This document shows positions 1-6,861 of a stretch of DNA of 64,000 bases, piece after piece (within the stretch, counting starts at the first letter, position 1; each line of letters begins with the position of its first letter). This stretch comes from Bog-473 sp963779735. Lineage in GTDB: Bacteria; Actinomycetota; Acidimicrobiia; Acidimicrobiales; RAAP-2. The notes under the pieces were generated by a model that saw only the letters and a program-made list of their open reading frames with translations, ran no database searches and had not been told where the DNA came from. The stretch is from positions 496,001-560,000 of the forward strand of contig CAVZZJ010000007.1 in assembly GCA_963779735.1 (NCBI GenBank). Reading direction: 5' to 3'. Both the position numbers and the translations under genes were made by a program.

Positions 1-1403
1 AGCGGCGCGCTGAGGCTGAGCTCGAGCTCGGTGCCGGCGATCCCCTCCCCGTCCCCCGGCCGTTCGCCACTCCACGGGCCGGCGAACAGGTAGGACCAGG
101 TCAAGAAGTTGATCGGGTAGAGCAGGTAGCCGATCCGCGTGGCGGGAGCCAGCAGGGTGATGACCGCCATCACCACGCCCCCGACCATGCAGACCTGGGC
201 GACGCTCCGGGGCGGCCGGCGGATGAGATACCAGGCCAGGAGCGACCCGCCGACCAGGCCGACGGCCAGTGGGAGGACCCGGTGCAGGAAGGGGAACGTG
301 CTCACCAAAAGATGGCCCGGGAGCGGGCTGGCCGCAGGGGAGTTGACGCCGGAGAGGCCCAGGGGGAACAAGACGACGTTGTCGAAGAAGGCCCACGGCC
401 CGCGGAGGGCGAAGGGCACGACCACCGGCCCGGCCACCACCAGCATGCCCAGGACCATGAGCAGGGGGCGCCGCTCGCCCTTGCGGTCACGCGCCGCGAA
501 GAGGGCGAGCGCGGCCAGCGGCCACGCCGTGAACTTCATGGCCGACACGATCCCCAGCACGATGCCGGAGGCGAACGGCTGGCGACGCTGGGCCAGCACC
601 ATAGCCAGGAGGAGGAAGGCCACCACCGGCATGTCGTCCCCGCCGGTGGCCAGGGGCAGCGCCGCCGTGGGGAGGATGGCGATGACCTGGAGCGCCCGCA
701 TCTTGCGCCGGCCGTCGGCCGGGCAGAGGAAGAGGGCGGCGCCGGCGACCAGCAGGGTGGCCAGGCTGAAGAAGATCCGGGCATCGGTCAGGACGATGTC
801 GTGCTTCTTCTCACTCGGCATGCCGAACACCGTCATGAGGGGCAGGTAGGGCACGAACGAGTTCACGGGAGACACGCCCGGCAGGTGGTGCACCACCTTG
901 CCGTGGGGGTTGGTCACGTAGGGATAGGGGTCATTCCCCTTGACCACGGCCCGACCGGCGCGTTCGATGTTGGTGACCTCGGGCTGGACGTGCGAACCGG
1001 GGTCGCCGTCGGACCGCCAGACGATCTCGAGCCCCAGCGGGATCGCGGTGGCTCCGGCGAAGACGCAGACGGCCACGGCGACCCGACCCGACCAGTGGCG
1101 GCGGGTGCCGTCCCGGACGGCCACGGCCTCGGCCTCGTTGCCGCGCACCCGGCGGGACCGGCGCGCCGCCGCGATGGCGAGGACGGCGGAACACACGGCG
1201 CCGAACAGGAACGGGCCGATGGCCAGCTCGGCCCACTGGCGGTAGAGGGCGAGGCCCGAGGTGAGGATGGTGAGGGCCGCGAACGCCGCGCTGGCGGCGT
1301 ACAGGATGGCGTCCCCGGCCTCGGGCCCGACCGACCCCAGGCGGTGCAGTGCCCGGTCTCGAAGGGCGCGCAACGCGCTCAGCCGTGGACGGGGGGTCGA
1401 CAT
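1..1403 (-). CDS. Polytopic membrane protein, GT87/DUF2029-like (C-terminus cut by window edge)
   Basis: An open frame runs from ATG at 1403 to the first base of the window with no stop, giving at least 467 residues. It starts MSTPRPRLSALRALRDRALH and holds many hydrophobic stretches alternating with short basic loops, so it is an integral membrane protein with perhaps ten or more helices. A loop near residues 140-185 contains the string NDPYPYVTNPHG, which resembles the large extracytoplasmic loop of polyprenol-phosphate-sugar-dependent (GT87-like) mannosyltransferases. That family assignment is inference from topology and loop character only. The gene lies 57 bases downstream of the S9 peptidase on the same strand and may be cotranscribed with it. 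Confidence 0.6.
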   Translation of the reverse strand, partial: MSTPRPRLSALRALRDRALHRLGSVGPEAGDAILYAASAAFAALTILTSGLALYRQWAELAIGPFLFGAVCSAVLAIAAARRSRRVRGNEAEAVAVRDGTRRHWSGRVAVAVCVFAGATAIPLGLEIVWRSDGDPGSHVQPEVTNIERAGRAVVKGNDPYPYVTNPHGKVVHHLPGVSPVNSFVPYLPLMTVFGMPSEKKHDIVLTDARIFFSLATLLVAGAALFLCPADGRRKMRALQVIAILPTAALPLATGGDDMPVVAFLLLAMVLAQRRQPFASGIVLGIVSAMKFTAWPLAALALFAARDRKGERRPLLMVLGMLVVAGPVVVPFALRGPWAFFDNVVLFPLGLSGVNSPAASPLPGHLLVSTFPFLHRVLPLAVGLVGGSLLAWYLIRRPPRSVAQVCMVGGVVMAVITLLAPATRIGYLLYPINFLTWSYLFAGPWSGERPGDGEGIAGTELELSLSAP

Positions 1404-1460
1404 GGGTTCCCACAGCCTGGCATAGCGGGTCCCGGTGGGCCACGCAATTGGAGCACCTCC

Positions 1461-3449
1461 TCAGAGCCCCAGCACACGCCGGTAGAAGGCCAGCTCGGCC
1501 TGTAGGGCCGCCTCCATGGTGTCGGCCCGGCGAAACCCGTGTCCCTCCCCCGCGAAGAACACCACCTCGCACTGTCGTCCCTCGGCGACCAGCGCGTCGC
1601 GGAGGGCCTCGGCCTGGGCGGGCGGGACCACGGGGTCCTCGACCCCTTGGAGGAGGAGCACGGAGCCGCCCATCTCCGCCGCACGGTGTACCGGCGAGCG
1701 TGCCTCGTACGTGTGCCGGCTGGCGGGCAGCGGGCCGACCAGCCGGTCGGTGTAGTGCGCCTCGAAGTCATGGGTGGTCGCCGCCAGACCGAGCAGATCC
1801 GTCACGCCGTACCAGGCGACCGCAGCGGCGAAGCCCTCCCCCGAGGCCAGGGCGTTGAGGGCCGTCAGGCCACCGGCACTCGATCCCCTGACGGCCATCC
1901 GCGTGGCGTCCACACGCCCCTGGGCGGCCAGCGCCCGAGCCGCATCGACGCAGTCCTCGGAGTCGGCGACGCCCCAGAGCCCCCACAGCGAGCAGCGGTA
2001 GTCCCGGCCGTAGCCCGTACTGCCGGCGTAGTCCACCGAGGCGAAGGCGAAGCCCCGACTGGTGAAGAACTGCACCATGGCGTCGTAGCCGGCCGAGACC
2101 GAACCGGTGGGTCCGGCATGGCACCCGACCACGAGCGGGGGCAGGGCGGCCGGGGGCCCCTCGGTTCCCCGCAACGCCGGTCGGTACGCCAGGCCGTGGA
2201 CCTGTCGGCCCGATCGCCCCACGAAGGAGAAGGCGTCGCCCACCGAGACGTCCCCGGTCCCGAGGACGGACGGAGCGATCGGGCGCAGGACGGCGGGTCG
2301 GGCGGCCGGTGGCCCGGCCGGTGGCCCGGCGAAGGCCCAGACGTTGGCGGGCCCGTCGGGCGGGGCTCCGATGTAGACGAAGCCCTCCCCGTGGCCGCAC
2401 AGCGCCGAGATGGACACGCAGGGCTGGGGCACGGGCTGCGGTGGACGGTCGGGGTCGACGATGAGCACCAGGGAGTCCCGGCCTTCGCAGGACATGCGGG
2501 CGAGCAGCCCGCCGCCGGCGAGCTCGACCATGGTCGACTGGCCCAGAGCCCAGTCCGCGCCGTGGAACTCCGCCGCGGCCCGGGTCAACGCCGCCGCGGG
2601 CGGCCCGTCGGGCAGGCCGCTGTGGCAGTGGGGCTGCCACCACCCGTGGCGGTCGGTGACGAAGCGGAGCGTGCCATCGCGCCGCCACACCGGCTGGCCA
2701 ACCGACACCTCGTCCCCACCCTCGGCTACCCACGGACGCCCCGTGGCCACGAGCCGGGACGCCCCCGTCGCCGGGTCGAGGACCGTCCCGAGCGGGGTCA
2801 CCACGATCGACGAGCGGTCCCAGGGCATGTCGGGGTGGTCCCACACCACGCTGGCCAGCCGACGGCCCTGCGGATCCAGTCGCGGTGCACCGTAGAAGTC
2901 GTGGCCCGCGGCCAGGACCGACGCTCCCCCGTTGTTCGGACCCGTCCCCAGGGCGACCACGCAGCGCCGGGGGGAGCCGTCGAGACCGTGGACCTCGCGG
3001 ACCGCCACGACCCAGGCGCCGTCGGCGCTCGCGCCCAGCCCGCCGTGGACCCAGCGCTCCCCGTCGCCGGGCTCGCCCGAGAGCGGCCGCGGCGGACCCC
3101 CCGCCCCGGACACGAACCACACGCGCTGATCGGCCAGGTCCACGTAGGCGAACGCCCCCGTCCCGTGCCCGGGTACCAAGCAGCACGCGCCGCCGCCGTA
3201 CTCGTGCACCCGGCTGCGGATGCTCACCCCCTTCGGCGAGAGGTCGACCACGCCGGCGCCGGCGCCGGCGCCGTACATGTCGCGGCGCACGAAGACGACG
3301 CGGCCACCCTCGAGGGGTCGGGACTCGAGCCAGTAGACCGACCTCCCGTCCGAACAGACCTCGGACAGCGACACCTTTCCCGCTGCCGCCGCCGCGGCGG
3401 CCAGCGGGGAGGGCCATCGGCCGAACGGTACGACGGTGGTCGTGATCAG
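1461..3449 (-). CDS. S9 family prolyl oligopeptidase-like peptidase, probable CTG start
   Basis: A serine peptidase of the dipeptidyl aminopeptidase/acylaminoacyl peptidase type, cytoplasmic (no signal peptide). The N-terminal two thirds is a beta-propeller region. The C-terminal alpha/beta hydrolase domain has the nucleophile elbow GSSAGG near residue 525, an acid in GVEDPVVPP and the histidine in GEGHGF. The first standard start in frame is GTG at 3374, but the 25 codons before it encode VPFGRWPSP followed by an Ala run and GKVSLSE, which matches the conserved N-terminus of this family. There is no ATG, GTG or TTG between the in-frame stop at 3509-3507 and 3374. A CTG at 3449 overlaps the stop of the upstream lipoprotein gene as CTGA, so I place the start there (662 aa). 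The family is sure; the start is inferred. Confidence 0.85.
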   Translation of the reverse strand: MITTTVVPFGRWPSPLAAAAAAAGKVSLSEVCSDGRSVYWLESRPLEGGRVVFVRRDMYGAGAGAGVVDLSPKGVSIRSRVHEYGGGACCLVPGHGTGAFAYVDLADQRVWFVSGAGGPPRPLSGEPGDGERWVHGGLGASADGAWVVAVREVHGLDGSPRRCVVALGTGPNNGGASVLAAGHDFYGAPRLDPQGRRLASVVWDHPDMPWDRSSIVVTPLGTVLDPATGASRLVATGRPWVAEGGDEVSVGQPVWRRDGTLRFVTDRHGWWQPHCHSGLPDGPPAAALTRAAAEFHGADWALGQSTMVELAGGGLLARMSCEGRDSLVLIVDPDRPPQPVPQPCVSISALCGHGEGFVYIGAPPDGPANVWAFAGPPAGPPAARPAVLRPIAPSVLGTGDVSVGDAFSFVGRSGRQVHGLAYRPALRGTEGPPAALPPLVVGCHAGPTGSVSAGYDAMVQFFTSRGFAFASVDYAGSTGYGRDYRCSLWGLWGVADSEDCVDAARALAAQGRVDATRMAVRGSSAGGLTALNALASGEGFAAAVAWYGVTDLLGLAATTHDFEAHYTDRLVGPLPASRHTYEARSPVHRAAEMGGSVLLLQGVEDPVVPPAQAEALRDALVAEGRQCEVVFFAGEGHGFRRADTMEAALQAELAFYRRVLGL

Positions 3450-4093
3450 CCCGGGGTCGGGGTCGGGGTGGCGGCGTAAATGGGCGACACGTCGATCGTG
3501 CCGTTGTCACAGGGCGCCATCGTAAGAGGAGCCGGCGGCGATCCGCTCGACCCGCCGGGAAGGGTGACCGACAAGGTCGTCGAGCTGGCGCAGGTGGTCT
3601 CCGAGCCCGTCGGGACGTCGGAGTACTGGAAGGTGAACTCGCCTTGGCGGCTCGCCGTCATGGTGACCGAGGAGGGCGGTTGAACGGCCGGACCCGACAG
3701 GTTCACGGTGAGCCCGTGCACGACGGTGACCGGCACCGGCGCGCCGCTCGCACTGAATCGAGCCAGGGAGGGATACCCCAGGACGGTGCAGGCGGCCGAG
3801 CCGACCTCGGTCAAGGTGATGGTGCCGATGACGGTTCCCGCTGCGCCCTGTGTCTGCCCCGGCGAGGCCGTCACACGGGAGCAGGCGACGACCGCCGTCG
3901 ATGTGCTCGTGGTCGACGGCGCCGGAGTCACGCTAGTGGTGGCTGTGGCTGTGGTTGTGGTGCTGGTGCTCCGGCGGGGGACGGTCGTGGCGGTCGTGCC
4001 CGAGGAGGTGTGCGTCCCCCCCTGTGTGGTGCACGCCGCCGCCGTCAACCCTGCGAGGAGCACTCCGGCCACGACGCGCCCCCTACGCCTCAC
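3446..4093 (-). CDS. DUF4232-type lipoprotein
   Basis: A 215-residue secreted lipoprotein. Residues 1-20 form a basic n-region, a hydrophobic core and a lipobox ending LTAAAC, with the cysteine the predicted lipidation site. A Ser/Thr-rich linker follows to about residue 70. The rest reads as a DUF4232 domain, marked by the GQTQGAAGT stretch, the TVLGYPSLA segment and paired cysteines. The function of the domain is not known. It starts with GTG or ATG in a 4-base overlap with the stop of the DUF151 gene, and its own stop overlaps the probable start of the S9 peptidase. The three genes therefore look translationally coupled. Confidence 0.75.
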   Translation of the reverse strand: MRRRGRVVAGVLLAGLTAAACTTQGGTHTSSGTTATTVPRRSTSTTTTATATTSVTPAPSTTSTSTAVVACSRVTASPGQTQGAAGTVIGTITLTEVGSAACTVLGYPSLARFSASGAPVPVTVVHGLTVNLSGPAVQPPSSVTMTASRQGEFTFQYSDVPTGSETTCASSTTLSVTLPGGSSGSPPAPLTMAPCDNGTIDVSPIYAATPTPTPG

Positions 4094-4590
4094 CCCTCAA
4101 AGTCTTCGGGGCGGACGGAGTCCAGGAACTGGCGGAACTCGCCCACGAGCTCCTCTGGCACCTCGTCGCTCTCGTCCTCGCCGTCCAGCGCCAGGATGAT
4201 GCCTTCGGACTCCATGAGCTCGTCGGCCACGAACATCGGCGTCGCCGTCCTCACCGCCACCGCCACCGCATCGGAGGGGCGGCTGGAGACCACGGTGACC
4301 TCCTCCCCTCGGCGTAAGTGCAGCTCGGCGTAGTAGGTGGACGCTCGGAGCTCGGTGATGATGACCTGCTCGACCTCAATGTGCAGGGCGGTGAGCATGT
4401 CCTTCACCAGGTCGTGGGTCAACGGCCGCGGCATCTCGACGCCCTGCAGGGCGTACGCGATGGCCGTGGCCTCGGGATTCCCGATGAAGATGGGCAGGGT
4501 CCTTCCCTCGCCGTCGGTCTCCTGCAGGAGTAGGACGGGGGTATTGGTTTGAAGGTCCACTCTGACAGCTCTGAGAAGCACTCGGACCAT
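4090..4590 (-). CDS. DUF151 (bifunctional nuclease) family protein
   Basis: A 166-residue protein that matches the DUF151/BFN family over its whole length: LPIFIGNPEATAIA near residues 32-45, RPLTHDLVKDML near 54-65, and SSRPSDAVAVAVR near 101-113. Actinobacterial members stand next to the MerR regulator FtsR and GarA (Mycobacterium tuberculosis Rv1829 is the equivalent), and the same order is kept here. Nuclease activity has been reported for plant members; the bacterial role is uncertain. The acidic tail DGEDESDEVPEE follows the core. The start ATG at 4590 is supported by a -10-like TACATT exactly six bases upstream, which suggests a leaderless transcript. Confidence 0.9.
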   Translation of the reverse strand: MVRVLLRAVRVDLQTNTPVLLLQETDGEGRTLPIFIGNPEATAIAYALQGVEMPRPLTHDLVKDMLTALHIEVEQVIITELRASTYYAELHLRRGEEVTVVSSRPSDAVAVAVRTATPMFVADELMESEGIILALDGEDESDEVPEELVGEFRQFLDSVRPEDFEG

Positions 4591-4596
4591 GCATGA

Positions 4597-4627
4597 AATG
4601 TAGCGCCCGGCGGCGGACTCCTGTCAG
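4597..4627 (-). promoter_or_regulatory. Candidate promoter for DUF151 gene (leaderless type)
   Basis: On the minus strand CTGACA (4627-4622), a 19-base spacer, TACATT (4602-4597) and then six bases to the ATG at 4590. Transcription would start at or next to the start codon. The -35 element overlaps the stop codon of ftsR. The spacer is long, so the -35 is weak evidence; the -10 position relative to ATG is the stronger signal. Confidence 0.45.
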
Positions 4628-5910
4628 CCCCCCACGTGACGGCGGAGGGCCGTTCGGAGCAACGTGGCTCGCATCGTCTGGCCCAGCGTGCTCAGCTCTT
4701 CCGCCCCCTCGAGCGCCCGCTGGCGGGACTCGGGGTTCCGCTGCCGCAGCAGCGGGATGATCACCTGCTCTATCAGCCCGACTTCGCGGTCGACCGCGAT
4801 CCGGTAGAGGCGCAGGTGGCGAGGCTCAATGCCGAACTTGCGGAACTCGGCGGCCAGGTTGGCGACCGTCAGCGCGTCCTCGTCGAACGTGGGGATGCCC
4901 GCCACCATGACCGGCTGTATCAGGCCGAAGCCCTGCAGCCCCGCCAGCTCCGCCTCCGACAGACCCGAGGCGGCGCAGAGCTCCTCGGCCGTCAGGCTCG
5001 CCCCGGTGACCATCGGCGTCGCCGCCGGCGACGGCTGCTCAGCGGCAGCGACCACGCCCCTCTCGCTCGTCACCCCGGCCCCGGCCTTCTCCGTTGCGGC
5101 CACGTTGGTGGCCGGAGCGGCCGGGCGGCCACCCGCGTCCGCCGGTCGGGGTGGGGGGGTCGATGGGGGTGGGGGGACAGGAGGTTTCGCCGCGGCCGGG
5201 GCGGCCGGGGCGGCCGGGGCGGCCGGCCCCGGAGGGTCCGTGGGGGCATCGGACGGTTGGCGCGAGGCGGCATCGGTCTGCGTCGGCGTCCCGGTTCGGG
5301 GGGTTGCCGGCGGGGGACGACGCGAACGGTTGGCGGCGCCACTCTCGCCCTCGCCGGATCCTCGGGCCCCCACGGCGGGGGTGTCGGGTGCCTGTGTCGA
5401 GACTCGCTGGCCGGCGCCGCCCTCGGGCATTCGTGCCGCACGACGAGACGCGTCGGCCAGTATGCGGGCCATCGCCTCGTCATCCGCCGTCGTCGACGGC
5501 TCTTGGGGCCGCCCGGATCCCGCCGCCGCGCCGCCGAGGGCGGGTCCGATCGCGAGGGCAGGTCCGGCTGCTCCAGCGGCTCCGACGACGGCGTGCGCGG
5601 GCTCGGGCACCCTCCCGTTGAGGAGGTCGGTCTCCGAGAGCGTTTCGGGCTCCCCCTCGCTCAGATCGCCGTCGGCCAACCGGTCCCGGATCACCTTGAG
5701 GGGCAGGAAGTGCTCACGCTGTTGGCGCAGGACCCAACGGAGGCGCTCCACGTCTGGGTCGAAGAATTTGCGATAGCCGGACGGGGACCGTTCCGGGTTC
5801 ACCAGCCCCTGGGCCTCCAGAAAGCGGATCTTGGAGATGGTGACGTCGGGGAACTCCTCGCGCAGCAGCGTCAGCACATCACCGATCGAGAGGTACGTGC
5901 GTGCGCTCAC
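4624..5910 (-). CDS. ftsR: MerR family regulator, FtsR-like, with long Pro/Ala linker
   Basis: A 428-residue transcription factor. Residues 1-75 are a MerR winged helix (SIGDVLTLLREEFPDVTISK, then the GLVNPERSPSGYRKF wing). The C-terminal ~125 residues, from LTAEELCAASGLSEAEL to the end, match the conserved effector-side domain of actinobacterial FtsR proteins (Rv1828; FtsR of Corynebacterium glutamicum, an activator of ftsZ). Between them lie roughly 190 residues of low-complexity Ala/Pro/Thr-rich sequence, much longer than usual for the family. GTG at 5910 overlaps the garA stop by 4 bases. Its place between garA and DUF151 is the conserved actinobacterial order and supports the symbol. DNA targets cannot be seen here. 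Confidence 0.85.
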   Translation of the reverse strand: MSARTYLSIGDVLTLLREEFPDVTISKIRFLEAQGLVNPERSPSGYRKFFDPDVERLRWVLRQQREHFLPLKVIRDRLADGDLSEGEPETLSETDLLNGRVPEPAHAVVGAAGAAGPALAIGPALGGAAAGSGRPQEPSTTADDEAMARILADASRRAARMPEGGAGQRVSTQAPDTPAVGARGSGEGESGAANRSRRPPPATPRTGTPTQTDAASRQPSDAPTDPPGPAAPAAPAAPAAAKPPVPPPPSTPPPRPADAGGRPAAPATNVAATEKAGAGVTSERGVVAAAEQPSPAATPMVTGASLTAEELCAASGLSEAELAGLQGFGLIQPVMVAGIPTFDEDALTVANLAAEFRKFGIEPRHLRLYRIAVDREVGLIEQVIIPLLRQRNPESRQRALEGAEELSTLGQTMRATLLRTALRRHVGG

Positions 5911-6392
5911 TCGTTGCCCGCTACGAGATAGACCAACTTGAACTTCCCGATCTGCACCTCGTCGCCCGGCGCGAGGGTGGCTTCTTCAATGCGTTCGCGA
6001 TTCACGTAGGTCCCGTTCAAGGAGCCGACGTCCCGGATGACGAACGCTCCGCCGTCGGTGTGCGTGATCTCCACGTGGCGGCGCGAGACGGTGATGTCGT
6101 CGAGGAAGATGTCGCTCTCGGGATGCCGCCCGGCCCTCGTGACGCCGCGGCCCAACAGGTAGCGGGTGCCCATGTTCGACCCCCGTGTGACCACCAGGAC
6201 ACCCGAACCATGGGGTATCTCGACCAGGGTTGCGGTCGGGTCCTCCACGGAGCTCTCGCCGATGTCGTCAGCGGGGTGGAGGGTGATGGTGGCGTCGTCG
6301 CCGTCCGACAGCAGCGCGTTCCCACAGGAAGAGCAGAAATTCACGCCTTCGGGGTTCCGATGCCCGCAGTTGTTACAGAACACGACGAACAC
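5907..6392 (-). CDS. garA: GarA-like FHA domain protein with N-terminal zinc ribbon
   Basis: A 161-residue protein. Residues 4-25 hold CNNC...CSSC, a zinc ribbon of two CxxC pairs. Residues 65-155 are a forkhead-associated domain with GRHPESDIFLDDITVSRRH and GSLNGTYVNRE, the phosphothreonine-binding loops. The FHA half is close to mycobacterial GarA, which binds 2-oxoglutarate dehydrogenase and glutamate dehydrogenase under control of Ser/Thr kinases. The ETTS phosphorylation motif of mycobacterial GarA is not seen; a Thr-containing stretch around EDPTATLVEIP could take its place. GTG at 6392 has GGAG four bases upstream; GTG at 6383 is an alternative. It lies between gcvH and ftsR, as in Mycobacterium. 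Confidence 0.87.
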   Translation of the reverse strand: MFVVFCNNCGHRNPEGVNFCSSCGNALLSDGDDATITLHPADDIGESSVEDPTATLVEIPHGSGVLVVTRGSNMGTRYLLGRGVTRAGRHPESDIFLDDITVSRRHVEITHTDGGAFVIRDVGSLNGTYVNRERIEEATLAPGDEVQIGKFKLVYLVAGNE

Positions 6393-6448
6393 GGTACTCC
6401 ACGCAACGGTACGGTTTCCCAGCCGGAGAGCCAAGGATGATTTCTCGC

Positions 6449-6829
6449 TCAAGCTTCGGTGAGCTCGCGGTACGCCGCCGGGTCCAGCAGGGCCTCGGCG
6501 CCGCCCTGCTCGGACAGTTCCAGCTCGCAGATCCAGCCCTCTCCGTAGGGATCCTGGTTGATCCGCTCGGGCGAATCCGGGAGCGCGTCGTTCACCACGG
6601 CAATGGTCCCTGCGACCGGTGCGTAGATCTCCGAGACCGACTTGGTCGACTCCACCTCGCCCAGCGGTCCACCGACGGCCACCTCCGTGCCGACCTCGGG
6701 CAGCTCGACGAAGACGATGTCGCCCAGCGCGTCCTGGGCATAGTCCGTGATGCCCACACGCACCCGCCTGCCGTCTATCCGTACCCACTCGTGATCTACC
6801 GAGTAACGAAGGTCGTCTGGAATGTTCAT
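6449..6829 (-). CDS. gcvH: Glycine cleavage system H protein
   Basis: A 126-residue lipoyl-carrier protein that shuttles the aminomethyl group between the P, T and L proteins of the glycine cleavage complex. It has the full family pattern: YSVDHEWVRIDG at the start, GITDYAQDALGDIVFVELP, and the lipoylation lysine in EVESTKSVSE near residue 65, then SPERINQDPYGEGW. The start ATG at 6829 gives the usual length. A TAGCGT box eight bases upstream could be a -10 element. The P, T and L genes are not in the window; the stand-alone gcvH next to garA is the common actinobacterial arrangement. Confidence 0.95.
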   Translation of the reverse strand: MNIPDDLRYSVDHEWVRIDGRRVRVGITDYAQDALGDIVFVELPEVGTEVAVGGPLGEVESTKSVSEIYAPVAGTIAVVNDALPDSPERINQDPYGEGWICELELSEQGGAEALLDPAAYRELTEA

Positions 6830-6861
6830 GAGGGGCGACGCTAGCTGACGCCCGGGCCGAC

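Noticed and set aside
1768..3510. A 580-codon minus-strand frame inside the S9 peptidase
   Set aside because: Arg/Gly/Pro-rich shadow in another frame of the same strand; the S9 frame has all catalytic motifs.
4636..5931. Plus-strand frames opposite ftsR
   Set aside because: They arise from the low-complexity GC-rich linker of ftsR read in reverse.
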